From contig CALVSB010000005.1 in assembly GCA_944358895.1 (NCBI GenBank), positions 1 through 64,000 on the forward strand: DNA of 64,000 bases. The letters are read 5' to 3'. Numbering within the stretch: position 1 is the first letter of the stretch; the number at the start of each line of letters is the position of its first letter. The position numbers and the translations under genes are program-made. Below are positions 1 to 7,157 of this stretch, piece by piece. The notes beneath the pieces were generated by a model. The model ran no database searches. It was not told where the DNA came from and was given only the letters and a program-made list of their open reading frames with translations. Source of the DNA: an uncultured Bacilli bacterium. GTDB lineage: Bacteria; Bacillota_I; Bacilli_A; RFN20; CAG-826.

Positions 1-50
1 CCAATCACATTGTAATCGGAGGCAATCTTTTGGTCGTGGTTTTTTCTAGA

Positions 51-85
51 CTGTCCGAATTACGGGGTCCAGTTTAGGCTGTCCG
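51..85. repeat. Direct repeat, possible insertion-sequence edge
   Basis: The 7-mer CTGTCCG occurs at 51-57 and again at 79-85, flanking a GGGGTCCAG-containing core. The layout recalls the multiple short terminal repeats at the ends of some insertion sequences. No transposase is visible because the window starts here, so this is only a hint that a mobile element may lie just to the left. The rest of 1-104 holds no gene I can support. Confidence 0.2.
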
Positions 86-104
86 CTTTTATGATGGCTA
101 GCGA

Positions 105-1301
105 CTAGGCGTTGTAAGTCGGGCGGAGGCTCTTCATGCTCATCCACATGATCCGCATGCCGAAGAGGAAGATGTAGAAGAGGATGCCCCAGGCCGGAAT
201 GAGGAAGGAAGCGATCATCGCCAGGACGGATGGCGAGAAGGAAGCCCAGTAGGCGATCTTCTGGCCGTCCCAGAAGGTGTAGCTGTTGAACGGGTTCCGC
301 TTGCCCCTCGTCATGAGGAAGACGGTGAGGCCGAGGATGAAGGTGAGGGCCACGAAGATGGCCGCGTAGATGCCGATCCAGGTGAAGCCGCTGATGAGAA
401 GGGTGTAATAGGCCGCCTCGGTGAAGACCTTTTGCCAGGTGGCACTTACTTCGGTGACGTATTCCCGCGGATTGTCTTCGTAAGAAACCGGATACGCTCC
501 GCCTTCGAAGTCGCGGACGGCGATTTTGCCGAGGCTCAGTCCCTCGAGGCTCGGGTTGTTCCACTCGCCGGTCGCGCTGCCTCTTACGGCGTTGCTGTTT
601 TCACCGTCATAGTTGGGCCGGAGGTAGATGACGTAGGCTTCTTTGGAAAGGACCATGAACGAGGTCGTCTTCAGGTTGTAGTTCTCATTGCCGGAAGTGG
701 CCCGGTCGAGGACGACCTGGACGGCGAATTCCTGGGCGGTGTACTGGACGTCGTTGCCGAGGTAATAGACGGCGAAGTCGACGGTCGTTACCGTTTCGGC
801 GACCGGCGGTTTTTCGTCGATGATGACAGAACTCGAATTCGAGGTTTCGACGGTCGGGATGTCGACGACCGTGTGAGTGTAGCTATGCAGGTAAACCGGC
901 CGCCACGCGTTGCCCTCGTAGGCCTCGTCCCACGAGGTGCCTTCGTTGACCAGCTCCCCGTCTTTTACGACGAGCTCAACGCCCTTGGCTTCGAGATCGC
1001 GCGAGAAGTCGGCAAGGGCGGTATTGAGTCCGTATGTCGGGCTGTTGAGGATCGCTCCGCCCGATTGGGTAAAACTCGTCACGGTGAAGGGAATGAGGGC
1101 GATGATGACCGAAAGGATGGCGATGCCGACCGGGGCATACCATTTCTTTTTCCGTCCTTCGACGCAGTAGTCGTTGCTGACCCAAGTTTTGAGCCAGAAA
1201 AGAATCGCCGGCCAGATCCTGGCTTTCCAAACATTGGTCTTTTTTGAACTCTTGGTCGGGTTGTTGACCTTTTTCGCTTTGATTTTCTTCTTGTTCGACA
1301 T
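105..1301 (-). CDS. DUF1189-like multi-pass membrane protein
   Basis: This 398-residue protein has a very basic, lysine-rich N-terminus (about residues 1-30). One membrane segment follows near 57-77, then an extracytoplasmic region of roughly 210 residues, and three or four hydrophobic segments at the C-terminus. The end of the chain reads MRIMWMSMKSLRP. That topology (one TM, large external domain, C-terminal TM bundle, end containing an MxWxxxK-type motif) fits the DUF1189/MalA-type membrane proteins of Firmicutes, which lie near maltodextrin genes. The family match is from memory and tentative. It stands alone on the minus strand, 100 bp from the next minus-strand gene, with a terminator between them. 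No function can be assigned. Confidence 0.75.
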   Translation of the reverse strand: MSNKKKIKAKKVNNPTKSSKKTNVWKARIWPAILFWLKTWVSNDYCVEGRKKKWYAPVGIAILSVIIALIPFTVTSFTQSGGAILNSPTYGLNTALADFSRDLEAKGVELVVKDGELVNEGTSWDEAYEGNAWRPVYLHSYTHTVVDIPTVETSNSSSVIIDEKPPVAETVTTVDFAVYYLGNDVQYTAQEFAVQVVLDRATSGNENYNLKTTSFMVLSKEAYVIYLRPNYDGENSNAVRGSATGEWNNPSLEGLSLGKIAVRDFEGGAYPVSYEDNPREYVTEVSATWQKVFTEAAYYTLLISGFTWIGIYAAIFVALTFILGLTVFLMTRGKRNPFNSYTFWDGQKIAYWASFSPSVLAMIASFLIPAWGILFYIFLFGMRIMWMSMKSLRPTYNA

Positions 1302-1354
1302 GTCTATTCCTTAACTAGAGGCTAGGTAACAATACACCGAAGAAGGCGCGGGGA

Positions 1355-1379
1355 CAAAGAAAACCCGCTTAAGCGGGTC
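1355..1379 (-). terminator. Intrinsic terminator
   Basis: The perfect stem ACCCGCTTAAGCGGGT lies at 1363-1378. Read on the minus strand it is followed by TTTTCTTTG. It sits directly after the stop of the minus-strand SHOCT protein gene. Confidence 0.75.
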
Positions 1380-1401
1380 TTCTTCTTGAAAATTATCGCG
1401 G

Positions 1402-1968
1402 CTACTTTTTGGTCGTCTGGTCCTTTTGAAGGCCGAGGACTGCCGAGCGTTTCTCTTCGTACTCTTCGGCCGTGATGATTCCTTCCTCTTGAAGCTTTTT
1501 ATACTCCTTGAGGGTGGCGATCCGACTTTCGAGCTGGGCGTTCTTGTAGGTTGGTGAGAGGAGAAGGAGGACGAGCAAACGGCAGCCGAGACTTAGGAGG
1601 ACGCAGGCAGCGGCAATGATCTCGAAGATGGAGCCGAGGCCGAGGTTGTAGGTTATCGGAGTTTTGCTGGTGGCCTGGAAGGCCATGGACAGCATGGCGA
1701 CGATCGGGCCAAGGAAGAGGCCGTAGCCGGCCAGCTCGACGGTGTAGTTCTTCGAGAAGATTAGAAGGCCGCCGACGAAGAGGGCGATTATCGCGATCGT
1801 AGAGGTGAGAGGGAGGAGGCCGGCGATGAAGACTTGTTCGGTCGGAATGCCGGTCGTTCCGTCGATCGTGATGGCATCGACGAAGGAGAAGAAGCAGGCG
1901 CCGATCCCGAGGATGACGGCAAGGACTTTGAAGCAAGTCGCGAGGATGGTGAAGACTTTGTTAGCCAT
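1402..1968 (-). CDS. Four-TM membrane protein with C-terminal SHOCT-like domain
   Basis: The protein has 188 residues with hydrophobic segments near 7-32, 46-70, 78-98 and 108-135. A short C-terminal helical hairpin follows, with LKEYKKLQEEGIITAEEYEE, which is the SHOCT (short C-terminal domain) pattern of a leucine-rich helix, a G-I-I/L-T turn and an E/F-rich helix. SHOCT domains are found at the ends of many bacterial membrane and secreted proteins and probably mediate oligomerisation, but no biochemical role is established. The start is supported by an AAAGGGG ribosome-binding site about 8 nt upstream. A TTTACT-18 nt-TATCAT promoter is possible near 1994-2025 on the minus strand. The gene is divergent from the tmRNA gene. 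Confidence 0.8.
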   Translation of the reverse strand: MANKVFTILATCFKVLAVILGIGACFFSFVDAITIDGTTGIPTEQVFIAGLLPLTSTIAIIALFVGGLLIFSKNYTVELAGYGLFLGPIVAMLSMAFQATSKTPITYNLGLGSIFEIIAAACVLLSLGCRLLVLLLLSPTYKNAQLESRIATLKEYKKLQEEGIITAEEYEEKRSAVLGLQKDQTTKK

Positions 1969-2040
1969 GTGAAATAGCCCCTTTCATGGCGAAATGATAC
2001 CGGATGTGTCATTTATGAGTAAAGCGCTTACATGCGCGTG

Positions 2041-2070
2041 TTCACAACGTTGCCAAATGGCTGTTATAAT
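2041..2070 (+). promoter_or_regulatory. ssrA promoter
   Basis: A -35 box TTCACA (2041-2046) and a perfect -10 box TATAAT (2065-2070) are separated by 18 nt. The predicted transcription start, about 2077, leaves a leader of about 20 nt before the mature tmRNA 5' end, to be removed by RNase P. Confidence 0.7.
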
Positions 2071-2095
2071 AATCAGGCTCCGCAAAGGAGCGAAT

Positions 2096-2498
2096 GGGGT
2101 CGTTCTGGTTTTGACGGGGAATGATTCCGGCTTGGACAGCAGTGGCGTGGCGAGCCTAAACGCCAACCAACAATAACTGACAACAGTTATCTCTATGCGA
2201 AGCCCGCGATGCGCGCTTCGTATGCTTGCGCCTGATCGGTAGCCTACGGGTTCCTCGGCATTGATCCGAGGGCAGCACGTCTCCCGGCCATTTAGCGCCT
2301 ATTGGCCGGTGCGGGCGTCATTAAAGGCGATAAGCGCTTAGCCTCGGCTGAGGCGAAGCGACGAAAATTCTGTCCAGCCTAGCCCTTCCGACTTTGGCTT
2401 TGTCAGTCGGGTGGGCGAAGTCCTAGACCTAGCCTAAACTGTAGGCGTTCTCGTCGGGTCTTCTTCGGACAGGGGTTCGATTCCCCTCGGCTCCACCA
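2096..2498 (+). ncRNA. ssrA: Transfer-messenger RNA (tmRNA)
   Basis: tmRNA rescues ribosomes stalled on broken mRNAs and tags the nascent peptide for proteolysis. The 5' end (GGGGTCG followed by TTCTGGTTTTGACGGG) pairs with the 3' end CGGCTCC-ACCA to form the alanine-tRNA-like acceptor stem. The T-arm GGACAGGGGTTCGATTCCCC and an encoded CCA are present, and the ~400 nt length is normal. The most plausible tag frame runs from about 2179 to the TGA at 2233-2235 and reads DNSYLYAKPAMRASYACA. It is longer than usual and ends in YACA, not ALAA, which recalls the long Mollicutes tags ending in FAFA-type sequences. A hairpin (CGAAGC/GCTTCG) spans the tag region, as in helix 5 of known tmRNAs. The resume codon is inferred; the gene identity is secure. 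Confidence 0.96.
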
Positions 2499-2511
2499 AC
2501 AAGCAAGGATC

Positions 2512-2537
2512 GCTCGAGAAATCGAGCTTTTCTTTTT
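2512..2537 (+). terminator. Intrinsic terminator of ssrA
   Basis: The stem GCTCGA-GAAA-TCGAGC (2512-2527) is capped by a GAAA tetraloop and followed by TTTTCTTTTT, 14 nt after the CCA end of the tmRNA. Confidence 0.9.
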
Positions 2538-2672
2538 GCCTTGGCATCTGCTTCGAAACGACAGGCGAAGCGTGATAAACGCCCGCAAAAGGGGCTTCTT
2601 TAGAACGCTTTGACAACAATCAGCCAAAGCCAAGAGACTCTCGGCAATACTCGTTTTCCTTTGGAAGGATGG

Positions 2673-2912
2673 CTAGAAACGTCCTCTGAGGGCTGGGTAA
2701 AGCCTACGCCAATTGAGATATCGTTCTTCGTAGGCCTTGACGAGATTGCTCGACGGCAAAACGACGGTCTCGCCTTGAAGCGGCAGGACGCCTTCATTCT
2801 TGAGGAGGACGATTCCTTCCTCGGCCGCTATCTTGGAGAGCTTGCGGTTGAAGAGCTCCCGCTCGGTCGCCTTGAGGCTACGCTCCCCGTAGACGCGAAA
2901 TTTCTCTTTCAT
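2673..2912 (-). pseudogene. Truncated glycoside hydrolase family 3 gene
   Basis: The predicted 79-residue product begins like a family 3 glycoside hydrolase. AAEEGIVLLKNEGVLPL at about 29-45 is the GH3 signature preceding the first Rossmann-like strand. GH3 enzymes are normally 700-900 residues, so almost everything including the catalytic aspartate is missing. After about residue 50 the sequence no longer looks like GH3, and a stop follows. The start overlaps the stop of the upstream GH2 gene in an ATGA, so the two were once translationally coupled partners in glycan breakdown. The 174 bp between this gene and the tmRNA terminator hold no other coding sequence. I infer decay by deletion. Confidence 0.65.
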
Positions 2913-5239
2913 TTTCTTACCTCGAATTCGATGCTCTTGGCCGGAAGCCCCGGCGAGGAAACCTTGATGGTTGCCTTGCCTTCGCTGTCCGTCGTCATGA
3001 AGACGGCTTCGGCCCGACCCCGATAGGCACGGTGGGTCGTTGCCGAGAAGGTCTCGTCGGTTTTGCAGAGGCCGCTTCCGAGCCCAAGGAAGCGGAGGCT
3101 CTTCCCCTCGACTTCGACCTTCACCGGGTTCTCGATGTAGGGAAGGAGGTTGCCGTCTTGGTCGCGGAACTCGATCTCAAGATGGAGGAGGTTCCCTTCC
3201 TTGGCCTTTAGTTCCCGATATTCGGGAAGCAAAGCGATGACGGGCTCCTGGCCGCCGGTTCTTAGGGTGGTTTCGCCCGTTTCGTTTCCACTTTCGTCAA
3301 GAGCGACGGCTTTGAGAATCCCCGGTTCATATTTGAGTTTGAAAGAAGTCCGGGCATTCTTCGTCTTTTTCTCCCCAATCGTCTTTCCGTTGAGGACAAG
3401 CCGCACTTTAGGAGCTAGCGAAAAGACGTCGGCGACGGTCTTTTTCCCTTCGTAGCCATGCCAAGTCCAGGAAGAGACGGCATCGGTGAACTGCCAAGCG
3501 CCTTTCGAGGGCCGCTCGCCGCTGTGGTTGAGGGGGCGGACGCCGAGATAGGGGTTCTTTTCAAAGCCCCAGACGATGCGCATGTAATGCATCGACGCCT
3601 TGGCATTCCCAGTGATGTCGAGCATCCCTTGGCCCGCGAGAAGCGGGAGTCCCTTGTAGGAGTGGTAAGTCCAATCCCCGATGCAGGCCTCCCCGAGGTA
3701 GTCCCAGGCCGACCAGACGAAATCGCCGAGGAGAGCAGGGTATTTCTTGACCCGTTCCCAGTTGTAATAGAGGTCGCCGGCCATCGTCTCGGTCCCGAGG
3801 AGCAGGCGGTCGGGCTGCCTGGCAATGTCGATGTCGTAGCGGGAAGAAGCATAATTTAGGCCCATGATGTCGATGGCGGGCGAAATGGCGTCGACGATCT
3901 TCTCGGCACTCTTTGACTTCGACATCATGAACATTAGTTTCCCGAGGCGACAGGTCCAGTAATTGAAGAAGGCCGAGCCGGCTCTCTTCTCGTGGTAGCC
4001 GCGTTTCTCGGGAAGAGGCACCGGCTTATATTTTCCAATGTCCCGATAGATGCCGAGGCCATGCTTGAAGTAGACGTCGAGGAGAACATTGATGGCGACG
4101 GTGCAAGGCCTCGTATCGTCGAGCGAATGGACGTAACGGCGCATTTTGTCCAAAAGGGCAACGCCCTTCTTAGTTCCCGTTTCCGTAACCTCGTTCCCGA
4201 GGGAATACATGATGACCGAGGGATGGGAATAGTCCTTTTCGACCATCGCCTTCAACTCTTTCTCATAGTCGGAAAAGAAGTAACGGGCGTGGTCGTGGTA
4301 GTTTTTGGGAAGGTACCAGCCGTCGAAGCACTCGTCGAGGATGAGCATCCCGAGGCGGTCGGCCGCCTCGAGGAGGTAGCGGGAGGCGGGGTTATGGGAG
4401 ATGCGGAGGCAGTTGAAGCCTTCTTCCTTCAGCTTTTTGATCCTCCGGTATTCGGCGTCGTAAAGGGAGACGGCCCCGATGATCCCGTTGTCGTGGTGGA
4501 GGCAGCCGCCGCGAAGAAGGGTTCGCTCTCCGTTGAGGAGAAAGCCGGTCTTGGCATCGTAGGAAATGGTTCGGAGGCCAAAGGCCGTCTCCTTCTCGCC
4601 ACCGTCCTTTTTGCTGACGGCCCGGTAGAGATGCGGGGTATCCGGCGACCACACATGAGGATCGGAAATCAAAATTTCGCCTGCATAACCCTTATAAAGC
4701 AAAGCATTTCCGTCATAAATCTCGATTTCGCTTCCTTCGTCGGAAGTAACTTCGATTTTCGCCGGGCTGAGGCTAAGCGTCCTGACTTTGAGGAAGGTCG
4801 GGGCCCCTTTGGGGAGAACAAAGAGGCGGACGGGGCGGTAGATGCCGCTTCCGCTGTACCAGCGGCAATTGGGAACGAGGGAATTGTCCGCCTTGACGCG
4901 GAGGATGTTTGCTCCTTCGTGGACTTTGCCCGTTAGGTCGACGGTGAATTCCCCATAGCCATAGGTATTCCGGGCGATTTCCTCATCGTTCAGGTAGACA
5001 GCCGCGAGTTGATAGACCCCTTCAAAGAGAAGTTCGATGCGCTTGTCGAGGTCTTCATGGGTGAAATGAAGCTCCCGCGAATAGACGTAAATGCCACCGG
5101 GAAAATAGCCGCCGTCCTTGCCGGTGCGCGAGGTAGCCCGGCGCTTTTCCTCGATCATGGCGTCGTGGGGCAGAGAGACCGGAATCCTTTCGCCGGTTTC
5201 CCTTTCTAGCGTCCACCCGTCTTTCAGGATCTTTTCCAT
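2909..5239 (-). CDS. Glycoside hydrolase family 2 (beta-galactosidase-like)
   Basis: The 776-residue enzyme belongs to GH2, exo-acting retaining glycosidases that remove beta-linked galactose, glucuronate or mannose. An N-terminal jelly-roll sugar-binding domain (about 1-150) contains CRWYSGSGIYR. An immunoglobulin-like domain, a TIM barrel and C-terminal beta domains follow. The acid/base glutamate is E350 in SLGNEV and the nucleophile is E484 in GTETMAG. There is no signal peptide, so it acts in the cytoplasm on imported oligosaccharides. Galactosidase is the most likely activity, given the neighbouring galactose-type sensor and mgl transporter, but glucuronidase is not excluded. The start has an AAGGAG site about 8 nt upstream. 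The gene overlaps the truncated GH3 gene by 4 nt. Confidence 0.9.
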   Translation of the reverse strand: MEKILKDGWTLERETGERIPVSLPHDAMIEEKRRATSRTGKDGGYFPGGIYVYSRELHFTHEDLDKRIELLFEGVYQLAAVYLNDEEIARNTYGYGEFTVDLTGKVHEGANILRVKADNSLVPNCRWYSGSGIYRPVRLFVLPKGAPTFLKVRTLSLSPAKIEVTSDEGSEIEIYDGNALLYKGYAGEILISDPHVWSPDTPHLYRAVSKKDGGEKETAFGLRTISYDAKTGFLLNGERTLLRGGCLHHDNGIIGAVSLYDAEYRRIKKLKEEGFNCLRISHNPASRYLLEAADRLGMLILDECFDGWYLPKNYHDHARYFFSDYEKELKAMVEKDYSHPSVIMYSLGNEVTETGTKKGVALLDKMRRYVHSLDDTRPCTVAINVLLDVYFKHGLGIYRDIGKYKPVPLPEKRGYHEKRAGSAFFNYWTCRLGKLMFMMSKSKSAEKIVDAISPAIDIMGLNYASSRYDIDIARQPDRLLLGTETMAGDLYYNWERVKKYPALLGDFVWSAWDYLGEACIGDWTYHSYKGLPLLAGQGMLDITGNAKASMHYMRIVWGFEKNPYLGVRPLNHSGERPSKGAWQFTDAVSSWTWHGYEGKKTVADVFSLAPKVRLVLNGKTIGEKKTKNARTSFKLKYEPGILKAVALDESGNETGETTLRTGGQEPVIALLPEYRELKAKEGNLLHLEIEFRDQDGNLLPYIENPVKVEVEGKSLRFLGLGSGLCKTDETFSATTHRAYRGRAEAVFMTTDSEGKATIKVSSPGLPAKSIEFEVRK

Positions 5240-5300
5240 CGTGGTGCTCCTTGCTGTCGGAAGAGGAGGGTGCCGAAGCCCCCGTCCATACTATGCCTTC

Positions 5301-5501
5301 CTAGTGTCCCATCCAGGACCGGAAGGCACGATACTTTTGAAGCTCTTTTTCGCGCCAAGCGGCTTCTTCGTCCGCTTTTTTGGCCTTCTTTTCAGCCAAA
5401 GCGTCGAAGTACTTTTTGTTTTCGGCCTCGAAATCGAGTCCTTGCTTTCCACATTTGGCTTTGAGAGCGGTGACGCGTTTCGCTTCTTTGCTTTCCGCCC
5501 T
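5301..5501 (-). pseudogene. Possible small or broken coiled-coil gene
   Basis: On the minus strand an open frame running from after a TGA (5502-5504) to a TAG at 5301-5303 has the Glu/Lys/Ala composition of a real coiled-coil protein. It includes FDALAEKKAKKADEEAAWR and ends YRAFRSWMGH. There is no ATG, GTG or TTG in its first half. An ATG at 5505 lies in a different frame, so it may be a frameshifted remnant or the 3' end of a truncated gene. It lies upstream of and co-directional with the GH2 gene. The remainder of the 5240-5582 gap holds only the promoters of the flanking genes. Confidence 0.3.
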
Positions 5502-5566
5502 TCATTGTAGTAGGAATATTTTACAAAACACCTGTCACGGTATGGATGCCATTCTTCAGTCTTCTT

Positions 5567-5575
5567 TGCTAACAT
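5567..5575 (+). promoter_or_regulatory. Extended -10, near-leaderless start
   Basis: TG-C-TAACAT (TG at 5567-5568, hexamer 5570-5575) lies only 7 nt before the ATG at 5583. The expected transcript would start at or within a few bases of the start codon. Confidence 0.45.
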
Positions 5576-5582
5576 AGGGGCG

Positions 5583-7157
5583 ATGTACAGCGTCATCGTC
5601 GTGGACGACGAAGCCTCCGTGCGGGAGCGCATCGTTTCCTTTCTCAGGAAGGAAGCCAAGTCCTTTCGGCTGCTCGGGGAATACGAGAACGGCTACGACG
5701 CCTTGATGTATGGGGTCCCGAAGAGCCCAGATCTCATCATCACCGACGTTAAGATGCCGTTCGTAAACGGGCTGGACTTGATTGAGCAAGCCCAAGAGGA
5801 ACTGCCGGTCGTCCAGTCGATTATCATCTCCGGCTTCGACTCGTTCGATTATGCGAAAAAGGCCATCGACCTAGGGGTCATCGGCTATCTCAGCAAGCCT
5901 ATCGATTATGAGGAAATGGCTTCTTGCCTCGGAAAAGCCAAGGAAAAATTGGACGCCTTTTTCAACGTGGATTCTGGCGTTCAAGAAGAGGAGGCCCCTG
6001 ACTACGAAGGAGACCTTCAAAAATTGCTAACCCTCCGCGATGTTCCGCCCTCTTTCTCTGCCAAGTTGAGAAGCGATGGAATCGTGATCGAAGGAGAAGG
6101 AGTACTTGTCGTTTCCTTCGACCCCGATAAGGACGAGGCCGACCTCTCGCTTGAAGAAGCGGAAGCCATCGAACACGATCTCTCGCGCCTGCTCAATGAA
6201 GAGTTCGTTGACCTTGCTGGCTATTCGTTCGATGCCCCTCCTCAAAAGATTTGCTTGGTCGTTTCCGATCATCCCTACGACAAAGACCGTTTTGCCAGGC
6301 GGCTCCGCCTAGTCATTGGTCGCTTCAAAAAAGCGACGGGGCTCGAAATATCGGCCGGGGTGAGCGAATGGGCCCCTCTTTCGTCTTCGTTTTCCTACCG
6401 GAAGCTTTACCGCCATTCCAAATGGGCACTCGAATACCGGACCGTCGTTGGGGACGGCGTCGTCCTCTTCTACGACGATCTTCAAAAGAAGCCGTCGGCC
6501 GTCGGCAAGGTCGATGACAACGAGTACCGGCGGCTGACCAACCTTATTTCCTATGGGCACGAGAAAGAAGCCAAGGAAGCGATGAGGAAACTGGTCAAGA
6601 ACATCTCGAAGGAAGAGTTCCGCGATTCATATTTCCTCATTCTCAACAACATTCTCGATGCCATTCTCAAAGCCTGCGTGGCCCTCGACGAGTTCTATGC
6701 CAATTTCATGACCCACATCGAGATTACCCAACGGGTCTTTTCCTCTAGAGGGCCGGAGGCGGTGGGCGACTTCCTTTCGCTCATCATCGATCGTGTGTTG
6801 GAAATCAACCGCGAGCGCCGGACCGGCGGGGTCGACGAGGCCTACGAGGCCATCATGGACTACCTCCATGCCCATTACCGGGATCGAAATCTCAATCTTT
6901 CCGGCATGGCTGCTTCCCTCGGCTATAGCGTTTCCTACGTCGCCGTCATCCTCAAGCGCCACGACGATTCATTTACCAAGGCTTTGTCCTCGCTTCGGAT
7001 GGAAGAGGCAAAGAAACGCCTGCTTGAAAGCGGCCAGCCGATTGCCGAGATTGCGTTGGAAGTCGGTTACGACGATCCTTATTATTTCAGCCATTGTTTT
7101 AAGAAAATCGTAGGCAAATCCCCTTTGGAGTTCCGGAAAAATGCGGAAGCCTCCTAA
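5583..7157 (+). CDS. YesN-type response regulator (REC plus AraC HTH)
   Basis: This is a 524-residue two-component response regulator. The N-terminal receiver domain (1-120) has the acidic pair D8/D9, the phosphoacceptor D55 in LIITDVKMP, and K104 in YLSKPIDY. A variable linker of about 270 residues follows. The C-terminal AraC-type double helix-turn-helix (about 420-520) has the family signature SLRMEEAKKRLLES followed by IAEIALEVGYDDPYYFSHCFKK. It overlaps its cognate kinase gene by 17 nt. In this architecture the regulator activates a linked sugar-uptake operon by binding tandem repeats, and a matching pair lies upstream of mglB (9920-9948). The ATG has no clear ribosome-binding site and a -10 box lies 7 nt before it. 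Confidence 0.92.
   Translation: MYSVIVVDDEASVRERIVSFLRKEAKSFRLLGEYENGYDALMYGVPKSPDLIITDVKMPFVNGLDLIEQAQEELPVVQSIIISGFDSFDYAKKAIDLGVIGYLSKPIDYEEMASCLGKAKEKLDAFFNVDSGVQEEEAPDYEGDLQKLLTLRDVPPSFSAKLRSDGIVIEGEGVLVVSFDPDKDEADLSLEEAEAIEHDLSRLLNEEFVDLAGYSFDAPPQKICLVVSDHPYDKDRFARRLRLVIGRFKKATGLEISAGVSEWAPLSSSFSYRKLYRHSKWALEYRTVVGDGVVLFYDDLQKKPSAVGKVDDNEYRRLTNLISYGHEKEAKEAMRKLVKNISKEEFRDSYFLILNNILDAILKACVALDEFYANFMTHIEITQRVFSSRGPEAVGDFLSLIIDRVLEINRERRTGGVDEAYEAIMDYLHAHYRDRNLNLSGMAASLGYSVSYVAVILKRHDDSFTKALSSLRMEEAKKRLLESGQPIAEIALEVGYDDPYYFSHCFKKIVGKSPLEFRKNAEAS

Noticed and set aside
432-1247. 271-codon plus-strand frame across the first membrane protein gene
   Set aside because: Shadow of the minus-strand gene. 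Gly/Val/Asp-rich without motifs, no ribosome-binding site.
2019-2032. cre-like GTAAAGCGCTTACA upstream of the SHOCT gene and ssrA
   Set aside because: Read on the minus strand it departs from the CcpA consensus at two conserved positions. It was kept out of the feature list, though the GCGCTT core is intact.
2162-2175. Short tmRNA tag ANQQ in another frame
   Set aside because: Four residues would be too short for a degradation tag and the frame ignores the conserved position of the stop near helix 5.
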